From: JB111 sp049856295 | GTDB lineage: Bacteria; Actinomycetota; Actinomycetes; Actinomycetales; Actinomycetaceae | Length of the DNA stretch: 64,000 nucleotides | Direction: 5' to 3' | NCBI RefSeq assembly: GCF_049856295.1 | Contig: NZ_JBNDMZ010000007.1 | Span: forward strand, 1-64,000 | In this document: piece after piece, positions 1 through 8,570 of the stretch | Layout: every line of letters starts with the position of its first letter | Numbering within the stretch: the stretch's first letter is position 1 | Position numbers and translations under genes: made by a program | Notes under the pieces: generated by a model | What the model saw: the letters and a program-made list of their open reading frames with translations, nothing else | Told to the model about the DNA's origin: nothing | The model's database searches: none

Positions 1-468
1 CGCTGGTGGCCGGTGCCGTTCTGGGTAGGAGTCACCTCGGGACAACACTGTGACGAGTCACGCCACACCAGTGGCGGACAACCTTCTGATCAGGTCTCCG
101 AGATGGGCCAGGACGGTGCCGGCCACCCCACCCATGGGCGGACAGATCAATCTCCAGACACCCCCAACAAGGGGTCTGCGGTTCGCCGAGTCACACCCAC
201 GAGCGGAACGACCAACCACCACCCTGCCAGCCAGTCCCAGACCAGCCACCCCCACACTCACAGCGGTTGGTCGTCGTCGAGATTGCGGCTTAGCGACGTC
301 CCCATGTGTCGAGAGTGCGGTTGAGCCGCGCTTCCACGTGTCGAGAGTGCGGGTGAGGTGGCGTGTCGGGCACGCACGCGCGCACCACAGGCACGGTGCT
401 GACCGACTTACCCACAGGCCAGGGTCCCCGACACCCTGAGGGGCCCTCACTGTCGGGAGAGTCTTCGC
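1..468. other. Gene-free stretch at window start
   Basis: I see no convincing gene here. Open frames exist on both strands but lack the strong third-position GC of real neighbours and show no domain. The stretch holds three TCGAGA(G/T)TGCGG repeats at 277-352 and a hairpin at 155-178 (CAGAC, a bulged A, CCCC, six-base loop, GGGGTCTG) that could be a terminator of a gene beyond the left edge. A GGGAG at 455-459 probably serves the gene starting at 469. Confidence 0.5.
277..352 (+). repeat. TCGAGAKTGCGG repeats, cluster 1 (3 copies)
   Basis: Three forward copies of the 12-bp core lie at 277-288 (T form), 309-320 (G form) and 341-352 (G form), each 32 bp apart. Two are preceded by GTG. They lie upstream of the nuclease-like gene at 469, whose far end carries two copies in the opposite orientation. 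Confidence 0.8.
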
Positions 469-1608
469 ATGGAACTTCCTGGATGGCAGCCCCCGCCGCT
501 CCCACATGTCTGGGCACGGACGAACGACGGGACGGTCCAGCTCTCCCCGTCACCGCGCTCGGGCACTCCCACCCTCGCGCCAAGCACGCCCGCGGACGAC
601 CCGGCAACCGCACCGCTCCCGCGTCCGGCGCCGGTGAGGTTGCGCCGCGGTGCGGTCGCGGCAGTACCAGAGATGACCGAGCGCGCGGAACGGGCTCGTC
701 TCGAGCACCGGGCCAGGATCGTCGCTGTGCACCACAAGCTGTCGACGCCGCACGCGTTCACGCTGAGCTCGGCCGCCATCCTGCACGGTCTCCGAACGCT
801 CAGCATCCCCGACCGGGTACACGTCCTCATCAGCCAGGGACGGGCTACTGAAAGCGCGGTCGACGTCGAACGTCATCGATTCGCGCACTCGACCGACGAG
901 CTCACGACCGTTCATGGTCTCCCGGTGACGACACCTCGGCGGACCGTACTCGATGCCGCTCGCTTCACTGCCGCGCAGGAGGCACTTGTCGTCGTCGATC
1001 ATCATCTCGCGATCGTCAGCAGCGCCGATCGATGCGACCGTGTGCGGGTCGAGGCCGAGGCCCGGCAGGAGCGCCGTGCCCTGCTGGCCGAGATCGACCG
1101 ACTACCCCGGGGCACTCGTGGAAAGCTCCGCGCCCGCGCCGTGATCGAGTGGTCGAGCCCCTGGTCCGAGTCCGCCTTCGAGTCCGTCGTCCGTTGGATC
1201 ATCCTCACCTGGGGCCGCCGCGACGTCGTGCCACAGCTCGAGATCTGGTGCGGCGAGAAGGTGTACTTCGTGGACCTCGCGCTCAGGATCGGCACACTGC
1301 CGGACGGCAGTCCGCGCTGGCTGCTCATCGAGTTCGATGGGGAGATCAAGTACTCGGGCGACGACGACGAGGTCGCGGACGTACTCGCGCGCCAGGAGGC
1401 TCGCGAACAGGATCTCCTGGCGGCCGGTCACGAGATCGTGCGTTTCCGTGCGATACAGGTCGGACATCCGATCGAGGTCGTGACCACGCTGGCGAGCGCG
1501 GTCGGCACAGAGGAGTTCGTCGCGCGCGAACCCGTCCTCGAACTGATGCCGACCGCGCGCCGGCGAGCTCGCCGCCAACGCTCGCCGGGCCGACGCCCGG
1601 TCCACTGA
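469..1608 (+). CDS. AbiEi-like/PD-(D/E)XK endonuclease-like protein
   Basis: A 379-aa protein of a kind common and usually unnamed in actinobacteria. Residues about 55-190 resemble the AbiEi-type antitoxin N-terminal region (LRRGAVAAV, then a segment with SSAAILHGL). Residues about 230-345 carry the pattern of a Vsr/DUF559-type PD-(D/E)XK fold: Glu in SESAFESVV, Asp in YFVDLALRI and the pair in IEFDGEIKY, then EQDLLAAGHEIVRFR. DNA cleavage or a toxin-antitoxin role is inference from fold only. The ATG at 469 follows GGGAG. The codons look less GC-rich than in neighbours and the gene is bracketed by inverted copies of the window's short repeat, so transfer is possible. No partner toxin gene is adjacent. 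Confidence 0.7.
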   Translation: MELPGWQPPPLPHVWARTNDGTVQLSPSPRSGTPTLAPSTPADDPATAPLPRPAPVRLRRGAVAAVPEMTERAERARLEHRARIVAVHHKLSTPHAFTLSSAAILHGLRTLSIPDRVHVLISQGRATESAVDVERHRFAHSTDELTTVHGLPVTTPRRTVLDAARFTAAQEALVVVDHHLAIVSSADRCDRVRVEAEARQERRALLAEIDRLPRGTRGKLRARAVIEWSSPWSESAFESVVRWIILTWGRRDVVPQLEIWCGEKVYFVDLALRIGTLPDGSPRWLLIEFDGEIKYSGDDDEVADVLARQEAREQDLLAAGHEIVRFRAIQVGHPIEVVTTLASAVGTEEFVAREPVLELMPTARRRARRQRSPGRRPVH

Positions 1609-1609
1609 A

Positions 1610-1662
1610 CCGCACTCTCGACCAATGAAGGTGAGCGTGCATTTGCTGACCCGCACTCTCGA
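1610..1662 (-). repeat. TCGAGAKTGCGG repeats, cluster 2 (2 copies)
   Basis: Two reverse-orientation copies (CCGCACTCTCGACCA) at 1610-1621 and 1651-1662 fill the 65-bp gap between the convergent nuclease-like gene and ligA. No other terminator is visible in this gap. Confidence 0.8.
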
Positions 1663-1673
1663 CCAGGGAAGGG

Positions 1674-4262
1674 TCAGGCGGGTGGGAGGGCTGCGTCGAG
1701 GCCGCCCTCGAGAAGCGTGACGAAGCCGGCCTCGTCGAGCACCGGGACGCCGAGCTCGCGCGCCTTCGTCTCCTTCGAGCCCGCGTTCTCCCCGGCCACC
1801 ACCACGTGCGTCTTCTTCGAGACCGAGCCTGACGCCTTGCCGCCGCGCGCGAGGATCGCCTCCTTCGCCGAGTCCCGCGTGAACCCCTCGAGCGACCCGG
1901 TGACCACCACCGTCACACCCTCGAGAGTGCGGGGCGCCGACTCGTCGACCTGCTGCTCGGTCCGCACGCCGGCGGCCCGCCACCGCTCGACGATCTCGCG
2001 GTGCCAGGCGGCGTCCACGCTGTCGACGTCGTCGCTGCCGACATCGTCCCCCTCACCCGCACTCTCGACCACGGAGGGGGCGTCAGCCGCGCCCTCATCC
2101 GCACTCTCGACCACAGCAGCGTCGCCATCCACACCCTGAGCCGCACTCTCGACGTCAGAGGAGTCGTCGTCCGCACGCGCAACGACGCCGCCGTGGTACC
2201 AGGCGAGCACGGACTGCGCGATCGTCGGCCCCACGCCGTCGACCTCGGCGAGCCGCTCCAGCGGGGCGGAGAAGATCGCCTCGAGCGAGCCCATCTCGGT
2301 GGCCAGGGCACGCGCCGCCGTCGGGCCGACGTGCCGGATCGACAGGGCGACGATCACCCGCCAGAGGTCCTTGTCCTTCGCCTCGGCGAGTCCGGCGATC
2401 AGCTTCTCGGTGGTGCCGGACGGGCGCGGCTCGACCACCTCGTCGTCCTTGGTCTTGAAGCGCTTGACCTGCCGCTGCGTCCAGAACACGCGGCGCAGCA
2501 CCCAGTTCCCCGTCGGCACGAACGCGGAGCTCCCGGACTCCTCGTCGCGTGCGAGCTCGGGCCGGTAGGCGAACACGTCGCGCAGGTCGTCGGCGGTGAG
2601 GTCGAACAGGCCCGCCTCGTTGGCGAGCACGGGCTCCTGCGGCGGCGGCACGTCCTCGGCGGACGTCACCTCACCGGCCTCGGTCACGAGCGCGAACCCC
2701 GCGGCGACGGCGGCGAGCGCCGGCTCCCGCCCGCCCGTGGGCCCGCCCGGTGCGTCCGGCTCCCGCGTGGCGTCGGGGTTGGTCAGCGCGAGCGCCGTCT
2801 CGTACCCGAGCGCCTCGATGTCGAACGCACCCCGCGAGCCGACGTGCTCGACCCGCTCGGTCAGCTGCGCCGGGCACGAGCGGGAGTTGGGGCAGCGCAG
2901 GTCGACGTCGGCCTCCTTCGCCGGCGCGAGGCGCGTCCCGCAGCTCGGGCACTGCGCCGGCATGACGAACTCGACCTCGCTCCCGTCCCGCAGGTCGACC
3001 ACCGGCGCCACCACCTCGGGGATGACGTCGCCGGCCTTGCGCAGCACCACGGTGTCCCCGATGAGCACACCCTTGCGCGCCACCTCGGAGGCGTTGTGCA
3101 GGGTCGCCATCGCCACCGTCGAGCCCGCCACGAGCACGGGCTCCATCACCGCGTAGGGGGTCACTCGACCGGTGCGGCCCACGTTGACGCGGATGTCGAG
3201 CAGCTTCGTCGTCACCTCCTCGGGCGGGAACTTGTAGGCCACCGCCCAGCGCGGGACCCGCGAGGTGTGGCCGAGGCGGCGCTGAAGCGCGCGGTCGTCC
3301 ACCTTGACCACCACGCCGTCGATCTCGTGGGCGCCCTCGTGCCGGGCCGCGCCGCGCTCGGCGATGTACCGCTCGACCGCCGAGCGGCCGGAGAGCAGCT
3401 GCGTCGCCTCCGAGACCGGCAGCCCCCAGGAGGCGAGGAGCTCGTAGAAGCCGTGCTGCGTCGTCGGGTTCTCGAAGTCGTCCCCCGGCACGACCGCCCC
3501 AACCCCGTGGGCGAGGAAGTCGAGCGGCCGCGACGCCGTCACCCGCGGGTCCTTCTGCCGCAGCGACCCGGCCGCCGAGTTGCGCGGGTTGGCGAACGGC
3601 GCCTTGCCGGACTCGACGAGGGCGGCGTTGAGCTCGGCGAACGCGGCGACGGGGAAGAACACCTCGCCGCGGACCTCCATGCTCGCCGGGTGCGGCCCGC
3701 CGGTCAGCACCTGCGGCACGGTCTCGAGCGTGCGCACGTTGAGGGTGACGTCCTCGCCGGTCACGCCGTCCCCGCGGGTGGCGGCGCGCACGAGCCGGCC
3801 GGCCTCGTAGGTGAGGTTGACGGCGAGCCCGTCGACCTTGACCTCGCAGGTGACGGGGACGTCGGGCGCCTCGTCGGCCTCCGCGCCGGTCGCGTCGCTC
3901 ACCTCGGCGCCGATGCGGGCGAACCACTCGGCGAGCTCCTCGAGCGAGAAGACGTCCTCGAGGGAGTACAGGCGCTCGGCGTGGGTGACGGCGGCGAAGT
4001 CGGTGGAGTATGTGCCGCCGACCGACTGGGTCGGCGAGTCCGGCGTGCGCAGGTCCGGACGGGCGGCCTCGAGGGACTCGAGCTCGCGGTAGGCGGCGTC
4101 GTACTCCGCGTCCGCAAGGGTCGGCGCGTCGCGCATGTAGTACGCCCACCGCGCGGCCTCGACCTGCTCGACCAGCTCGGTCCAGCGCTGCCGCTCCTCG
4201 GCGCTCGCGGGCTCGGTGCCCTGCGCGTCCGCGTCCGGCGTCGTCGTCCCCGTCTCGCTCAT
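1674..4262 (-). CDS. ligA: NAD+-dependent DNA ligase LigA
   Basis: Seals nicks in replication and repair using NAD+. Order: Ia/adenylation domain with the active lysine in CEVKVDG (Lys142), OB fold, Cys4 zinc finger (CPSCG then CPNSRSCP), helix-hairpin-helix region (IRHVGPTAARAL) and a C-terminal BRCT domain (LEGVTVVVTGSLEGF). The start at 4262 (MSETGTT) is chosen because AAGGA stands 7 nt upstream and the domain begins soon after; the longer reading adds about 70 unsupported residues. At 862 aa it is long for the family. Part of the excess is an acidic linker around residues 700-745, between HhH and BRCT, containing three VESA motifs encoded by copies of the window's dispersed repeat. A fourth core copy encodes PRTLEG at the BRCT edge. 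Confidence 0.97.
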   Translation of the reverse strand: MSETGTTTPDADAQGTEPASAEERQRWTELVEQVEAARWAYYMRDAPTLADAEYDAAYRELESLEAARPDLRTPDSPTQSVGGTYSTDFAAVTHAERLYSLEDVFSLEELAEWFARIGAEVSDATGAEADEAPDVPVTCEVKVDGLAVNLTYEAGRLVRAATRGDGVTGEDVTLNVRTLETVPQVLTGGPHPASMEVRGEVFFPVAAFAELNAALVESGKAPFANPRNSAAGSLRQKDPRVTASRPLDFLAHGVGAVVPGDDFENPTTQHGFYELLASWGLPVSEATQLLSGRSAVERYIAERGAARHEGAHEIDGVVVKVDDRALQRRLGHTSRVPRWAVAYKFPPEEVTTKLLDIRVNVGRTGRVTPYAVMEPVLVAGSTVAMATLHNASEVARKGVLIGDTVVLRKAGDVIPEVVAPVVDLRDGSEVEFVMPAQCPSCGTRLAPAKEADVDLRCPNSRSCPAQLTERVEHVGSRGAFDIEALGYETALALTNPDATREPDAPGGPTGGREPALAAVAAGFALVTEAGEVTSAEDVPPPQEPVLANEAGLFDLTADDLRDVFAYRPELARDEESGSSAFVPTGNWVLRRVFWTQRQVKRFKTKDDEVVEPRPSGTTEKLIAGLAEAKDKDLWRVIVALSIRHVGPTAARALATEMGSLEAIFSAPLERLAEVDGVGPTIAQSVLAWYHGGVVARADDDSSDVESAAQGVDGDAAVVESADEGAADAPSVVESAGEGDDVGSDDVDSVDAAWHREIVERWRAAGVRTEQQVDESAPRTLEGVTVVVTGSLEGFTRDSAKEAILARGGKASGSVSKKTHVVVAGENAGSKETKARELGVPVLDEAGFVTLLEGGLDAALPPA
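1921..2152 (-). repeat. TCGAGAKTGCGG repeats inside ligA (4 copies)
   Basis: Cores at 1921-1932 (plus orientation) and 2057-2068, 2099-2110 and 2141-2152 (minus orientation). The last three are 42 bp apart, a multiple of three, so each is read in the same ligA frame as (V/D)-V/D-E-S-A. They fall in the linker between the HhH and BRCT domains. Confidence 0.85.
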
Positions 4263-4498
4263 GGGGACATCCTTGCGCAGGCCGCCCACACGGGTGGACG
4301 GGGCCGGCCGGCAGTGCCACGGTCTCCACGAGGACCACCCAGGACCACGCCCGACGACGACGAACCCCCGGTCCGCCCGCGCCCCGCCCGGCGACCGGCC
4401 GACACGCACCCGCACGACGATGTCGAGAACCGGCCGGCGGCTCCGTCCCCCGGGTGACGCGGCCGACCCGGGCCGCACCGATGAGAAGGAGTACCGAG

Positions 4499-4936
4499 AT
4501 GGCCAAGTACCTCATGCTCAAGCACTACCGCGGCGCCCCGACCCCGGCGAACGCCGCCCCGATCAGCGAGTGGACGGAGGCCGAGATGGACGCGCACTTC
4601 GCCTACTGCGACGCCTACGTCGAGCGTCTGCGCGCGAGCGGCGAGCTCGTCGACAGCCAGGCGCTGTCCCCCGAGGGCTCGTGGGTCCGGTTCGACGGCG
4701 AGGGGCGCCCGCCGCGCACCGACGGCCCGTTCGCCGAGACGAAGGACCTCGTGGCGGGCTGGGTGATCGTCGACGTCGAGACCCACGAGCGGGCCCTCGA
4801 GCTGGCCGGCGAGCTCTCGGCGGCGCCCGGGAAGGGCGGTGAGCCGCTCGGCGAGTGGCTCGAGCTGCGCCCGTTCGTCGCGCCGGCCGTCACGTCCGCC
4901 GAGGCGGCGGAGATCATCACCCGCGAGGCCCGCTGA
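4499..4936 (+). CDS. YCII/DGPF-domain protein
   Basis: A 145-aa protein with the YCII-like alpha-beta fold. It begins with KYLMLKHYRG and has the family signature DGPFAETKDLVAGW at about residues 80-93. Its biochemical role is unknown in the family. DGPF proteins are typically encoded beside ECF42 sigma factors, and here the sigma gene starts 2 nt after the stop, so the two are surely co-transcribed. AAGGAG about 7 nt before the ATG supports this start. The gene is divergent from ligA across a 236-bp gap. Confidence 0.9.
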   Translation: MAKYLMLKHYRGAPTPANAAPISEWTEAEMDAHFAYCDAYVERLRASGELVDSQALSPEGSWVRFDGEGRPPRTDGPFAETKDLVAGWVIVDVETHERALELAGELSAAPGKGGEPLGEWLELRPFVAPAVTSAEAAEIITREAR

Positions 4937-4938
4937 CC

Positions 4939-6192
4939 GTGGGTGACGACGTGCCGGACGAGGACCTGCTGCGACGGCTCACCCCCGACGTGCTGCGGGC
5001 TCTCGTCCGGCGCGGCGCCGACTTCGCCTCCGCCGAGGACGCCGTGCAGGAGGCGCTCCTCACGGCGTGGCGCACGTGGCCGGACGACCCGCCGCGGGAC
5101 CCGCGCGCCTGGCTCGTCACGGTGGGGTGGCGCGCGTTCCTCGACGCCACGCGGTCGGAGGTGTCGCGGTCCCGGCGCGAGGAGGTCGTCGACGCCGAGC
5201 CGCTCCCCGGTCCCGCGTCCGGGGTCGACGACTCGCTGTGGCTGTACTTCCTGTGCGCGCACCCCTCGCTCACGCCGTCCTCCGCCGTCGCACTCACGCT
5301 GCGGGCGCTCGGCGACCTGACCACCCGGCAGATCGCCGAGGCCTACCTCGTGCCCGAGTCGACGATGGCGCAGCGCATCAGCCGCGCCAAGCGCACGGTC
5401 GCCGAGGTGCGGCTCGACGAGGCCGGGTCGGTGACGACCGTCCTGCGCACCCTCTACCTCGTGTTCAACCAGGGGTATGCGGGCGACGTCGACCTGGCGG
5501 CCGAGGCGATCCGGCTCGCGCGTCAGCTGGCCGCGGTCAGCGACGAGCCCGAGGTGCGCGGGCTGCTCGCGCTCATGCTGCTCCACCACGCGCGGCGGGA
5601 CACCCGCACCGGACCCGACGGTCGGCTCGTCCCCCTCACCGAGCAGGACCGGTCCCGCTGGGACGGGGCGGCGATCGCCGAGGGCGTCGCGCTCCTGCAG
5701 TCTGCCCTCGCGCGGGACCGCCTCGGCGAGTACCAGGCCCAGGCCGCGATCGCCGCGCTGCACGCCGACGCCGCGAGCGCCGAGGAGACCGACTGGGTCC
5801 AGATCGTCGAGTGGTACGACGAGCTGGTGGCCCTCACCGACAACCCCGTGGCCCGGCTCGGCCGCGCGATCGCCGTGGGCGAGGCCGACGGTCCGCAAGC
5901 CGGGCTCGCGGCGCTGGCCGCGATCGACGCGGACCTCCCCCGCCGCACCGCCGCCGAGGCGTACCTCCGACGCCGGGCGGGCGAGCCCGCGGCGGCCGCC
6001 CGGCTCTACGACGAGGCGGCCGAGCGCGCGAGCAGCGTCCCGGAGCGCGACCACCTGCGCCGGGAGGCCGCGCGCGCCCGGGCGGCAGGGACCGGGCGGG
6101 TCGCGGGTACCAGGGAGGACACGGGCACCTCGGAGAACGCCGGCACCGACGACGCCGGCCGGGGCGACGAGGGCGGCCCGCCGACGACGTGA
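4939..6192 (+). CDS. ECF42-type RNA polymerase sigma factor with C-terminal extension
   Basis: A 417-aa sigma factor that should direct RNA polymerase to a small regulon, by family knowledge including the adjacent DGPF gene. Residues 1-75 hold the sigma-2 region (DAVQEALLTAW). Residues about 105-160 hold the sigma-4 helix-turn-helix (LTTRQIAEAYLVPESTMAQRI). Residues about 170-400 form the helical TPR-like extension (DUF6596) typical of ECF42, with the conserved LYLVFNQGYAGD motif. There is no separate anti-sigma gene; in this group the extension is thought to regulate activity. The GTG at 4939 is the first plausible start after the DGPF stop; upstream codons overlap that gene. Confidence 0.88.
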   Translation: MGDDVPDEDLLRRLTPDVLRALVRRGADFASAEDAVQEALLTAWRTWPDDPPRDPRAWLVTVGWRAFLDATRSEVSRSRREEVVDAEPLPGPASGVDDSLWLYFLCAHPSLTPSSAVALTLRALGDLTTRQIAEAYLVPESTMAQRISRAKRTVAEVRLDEAGSVTTVLRTLYLVFNQGYAGDVDLAAEAIRLARQLAAVSDEPEVRGLLALMLLHHARRDTRTGPDGRLVPLTEQDRSRWDGAAIAEGVALLQSALARDRLGEYQAQAAIAALHADAASAEETDWVQIVEWYDELVALTDNPVARLGRAIAVGEADGPQAGLAALAAIDADLPRRTAAEAYLRRRAGEPAAAARLYDEAAERASSVPERDHLRREAARARAAGTGRVAGTREDTGTSENAGTDDAGRGDEGGPPTT

Positions 6193-6226
6193 CCCCGTCG
6201 TCGGACCCCCGTGGCACGCTGGTCGC

Positions 6227-6976
6227 ATGTGCGGGCGCTACGCGAGCTTCAAGCAGGCCCAGGACCTGGCCGACGTCTTCGACGTGACCCAGGTGGCCGA
6301 GGAGGTGGCAAGCCTGCGGCCGTCGTGGAACGTGGCGCCGACGCAGGACGTGCTCATCGTCGTCGAGCGGCTCGTCGATGCCGAGGGACGCATCGCGGGG
6401 CACGAGGGGTCCGGCGAGGCGGAGGGCCCGCGGCGCAGCATGGAGGTCGCGCGCTGGGGGCTCGTCCCGCACTGGGCGAAGGACCCGTCGGTGGGCAACA
6501 AGATGATCAACGCGCGCAGCGAGACGGTCGCGGAGAAGGCCTCCTTCAAGGCCCCTCTGAAGAAGAACCGCTGCCTCGTCCTCGCCGACGGCTACTACGA
6601 GTGGCAGGCGCCCGAGTCCGGGAAGGGCCCGAAGACCCCCTACTTCATCACCCGGTCCGACGGCGCACCGATCGCCTTCGCCGGCCTGTTCTCGTGGTGG
6701 CGGCCGAAGGATGAGCCCGACGCCGACTGGTTGTGCACCACGACGATCCTCACCGCCGCCGCCGAGGGCGAGATGCGCGAGCTCCATGACCGCGTGCCCG
6801 TCATCCTCGAGCCGGCGGACATCGACGTCTGGCTCGACCCGACGGTGACCGACCCGGCCGAGGCGCTCGCGGTGCTCGGCACGGGCACCCCGGACCTCAC
6901 ATGGCACGAGGTCTCCCGGGACGTCAACACGCCGCGCAACAACTCTGCCGAGTTGGTCGAGCCGGTCGCGTCCTGA
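6227..6976 (+). CDS. SRAP-family abasic-site crosslinking protein (YedK/HMCES-like)
   Basis: A 249-aa SRAP protein. The family forms a covalent link between Cys2 and abasic sites in single-stranded DNA, protecting them during replication. Visible hallmarks are MCGRY at the N terminus, so Cys2 becomes N-terminal after Met removal, then WNVAPTQ, ARWGLVPHW, INARSET, DGYYEWQ and the catalytic-histidine segment LHDRVPVIL. Length is normal. CACGCT six bases before the ATG suggests a leaderless transcript, so it need not belong to the sigma operon 34 bp upstream. Confidence 0.93.
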   Translation: MCGRYASFKQAQDLADVFDVTQVAEEVASLRPSWNVAPTQDVLIVVERLVDAEGRIAGHEGSGEAEGPRRSMEVARWGLVPHWAKDPSVGNKMINARSETVAEKASFKAPLKKNRCLVLADGYYEWQAPESGKGPKTPYFITRSDGAPIAFAGLFSWWRPKDEPDADWLCTTTILTAAAEGEMRELHDRVPVILEPADIDVWLDPTVTDPAEALAVLGTGTPDLTWHEVSRDVNTPRNNSAELVEPVAS

Positions 6977-7112
6977 GCCGGCTGCTTCGTGACCCGACGG
7001 CGGCGTGACGCGGTCCCGTCCTCAGCCGGGCGGCGCGTAGTCCCGGGGACGGACGGCCCCCTCCGACGGCGGACGGACGCACCCGCCCGTCCGCATGCCT
7101 AGGGTCGTCCGC

Positions 7113-8570
7113 ATGAGTGGGGACGACGCGGCTGCGCCGCCGGCCGGGTCGGCGGACCCGGACCTGCGCGCCCCCGGCCGCGACGCGCTCATGGTCCGGG
7201 TGCCGTGGCCCGGGCACAGGGACGTTTTCATCGCCGTGCTCGCGGCGCTCGGGGTCGGGTTCGCCTCGCTGGTCCTCGGGTTCGCGAGCCGCCCCGGGTA
7301 CGGGTTCGGAACCCTGAGCGACGAGGCGCGCCTCGTCCTCATGTGGCTCGACACCCTGATGATGTGCGCGGCCGTGGCATGGCGGCGGGTCGCCCCGGAG
7401 GCGTCGGCGGTGGTCGTCTACCTCGGCGCGCTCGCCCACGTCGTGGTCGGCGTGCCCTTCCACCCCGTCGACGTCCTCGTCCTGCTCTCCCTGTACTCCG
7501 TCACCGTCCACGGCACCGTGCTCGGCCACCGCCTCGCGATGGCCGGGGCCGTCGCAGGTGCGGTGGTCCTCGCGGTCGCGTTCGGCGTGCCCCGGCTGTG
7601 GAGCGGCCCCACCCTCCTCGTCGTCACACTCGCGGCCGCCGGGCTCGCCGCCGGCGCCTGGGGCCTGGGGCTCCTGCGCCGCACCGGCATCCAGGAGCGC
7701 GCCCGGGCGGAGGAGATCGAGCGGCTCGCCGAGGGGCAGCGGGACCGCGACGCCCGGCTCGCCGTGTCCGACGAGCGCACCCGCATCGCGCGCGAGCTGC
7801 ACGACGTCGTGGCCCACACCCTGTCCGTCGTCATCGCCCAGGCCGACGGCGGCCGCTACGCCTCCACGAGCGACCCCGTGGCCGCCGAGCGGGCCCTGAC
7901 GACGATCGGCGAGGTCGGCCGCGCGGCCCTCGGCGACATCCGCAGCATCCTCGGGGTCCTGCGCGCCGACGACTCCGGCGCCGCGCTCGTCCCCCAGCCC
8001 GTCGACGAGGACCTCGACCGCCTCGTCGACCAGGTCCGCGACTCGGGCCTGGCCGTCTCCGTCATCCGGCTCGGTGCCTCCCGGCCGCTCCCCGCCGGCG
8101 CCGGCCTCATGGTCTTCCGGATCGCGCAGGAGGCCCTGACGAACGTGCTCAAGCACGCGGGCCCGGCAGTCGCGGTGACGATGCTCGTGCAGTGGACCGA
8201 CGACGGCCTCACCCTCCAGATCGACGACGACGGGCGGGGCGCCGCCGCCCGCGGCGACGGCCAGGGGCAGGGCCTGGTCGGCATGCGCGAACGCGCCTCC
8301 GTGCTCGGTGGCACCCTGCGTGCCGGGCCGCGACCCGGGGGCGGCTTCCGGGTCCGCCTCGAGCTGCCGGTCCGCCCCGGCGCGGCGGCGTCGGCGAGCG
8401 CCGCCGTCGACGCGACGAGTTCCGAGGCAGGTCCCGAGACCGGCCGCCCGGCCGGAACCGAGCACACCACGACCCCGACCCGACCCCTCGCCGAGGCGGG
8501 TGCACCGCCCGGGGCGAGCTCCGCCGTCGGGCACGGACCCGCCGGACCGACCGAGAGGACCCCCGCGTGA
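7113..8570 (+). CDS. NarL/DesK-type sensor histidine kinase
   Basis: A 485-aa membrane kinase. Four or five hydrophobic helices span about residues 30-200, with no large extracellular domain. A HisKA_3 dimerisation helix follows with the phospho-acceptor in RIARELHDVVAH (His230). The ATPase domain has an N-box (QEALTNVLKHA) and a G-box (GQGLVGMRERA). A Pro/Ala/Thr-rich tail of about 65 residues follows. TAGGGT lies 7 nt before the ATG at 7113, so a leaderless start there is preferred over the ATG at 7095. The stop overlaps the response-regulator GTG, and an ABC transporter operon follows, so cell-envelope or drug stress sensing is likely but unproven. Confidence 0.93.
   Translation: MSGDDAAAPPAGSADPDLRAPGRDALMVRVPWPGHRDVFIAVLAALGVGFASLVLGFASRPGYGFGTLSDEARLVLMWLDTLMMCAAVAWRRVAPEASAVVVYLGALAHVVVGVPFHPVDVLVLLSLYSVTVHGTVLGHRLAMAGAVAGAVVLAVAFGVPRLWSGPTLLVVTLAAAGLAAGAWGLGLLRRTGIQERARAEEIERLAEGQRDRDARLAVSDERTRIARELHDVVAHTLSVVIAQADGGRYASTSDPVAAERALTTIGEVGRAALGDIRSILGVLRADDSGAALVPQPVDEDLDRLVDQVRDSGLAVSVIRLGASRPLPAGAGLMVFRIAQEALTNVLKHAGPAVAVTMLVQWTDDGLTLQIDDDGRGAAARGDGQGQGLVGMRERASVLGGTLRAGPRPGGGFRVRLELPVRPGAAASASAAVDATSSEAGPETGRPAGTEHTTTPTRPLAEAGAPPGASSAVGHGPAGPTERTPA

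Noticed and set aside
13..507. Several 100-150 codon frames at the window start
   Set aside because: They overlap each other on both strands, pass through repeats and show no similarity or ribosome site.
2001..4457. 818-codon open frame on the plus strand opposite ligA
   Set aside because: Low-complexity Arg/Val/Gly shadow; ligA is unambiguous.
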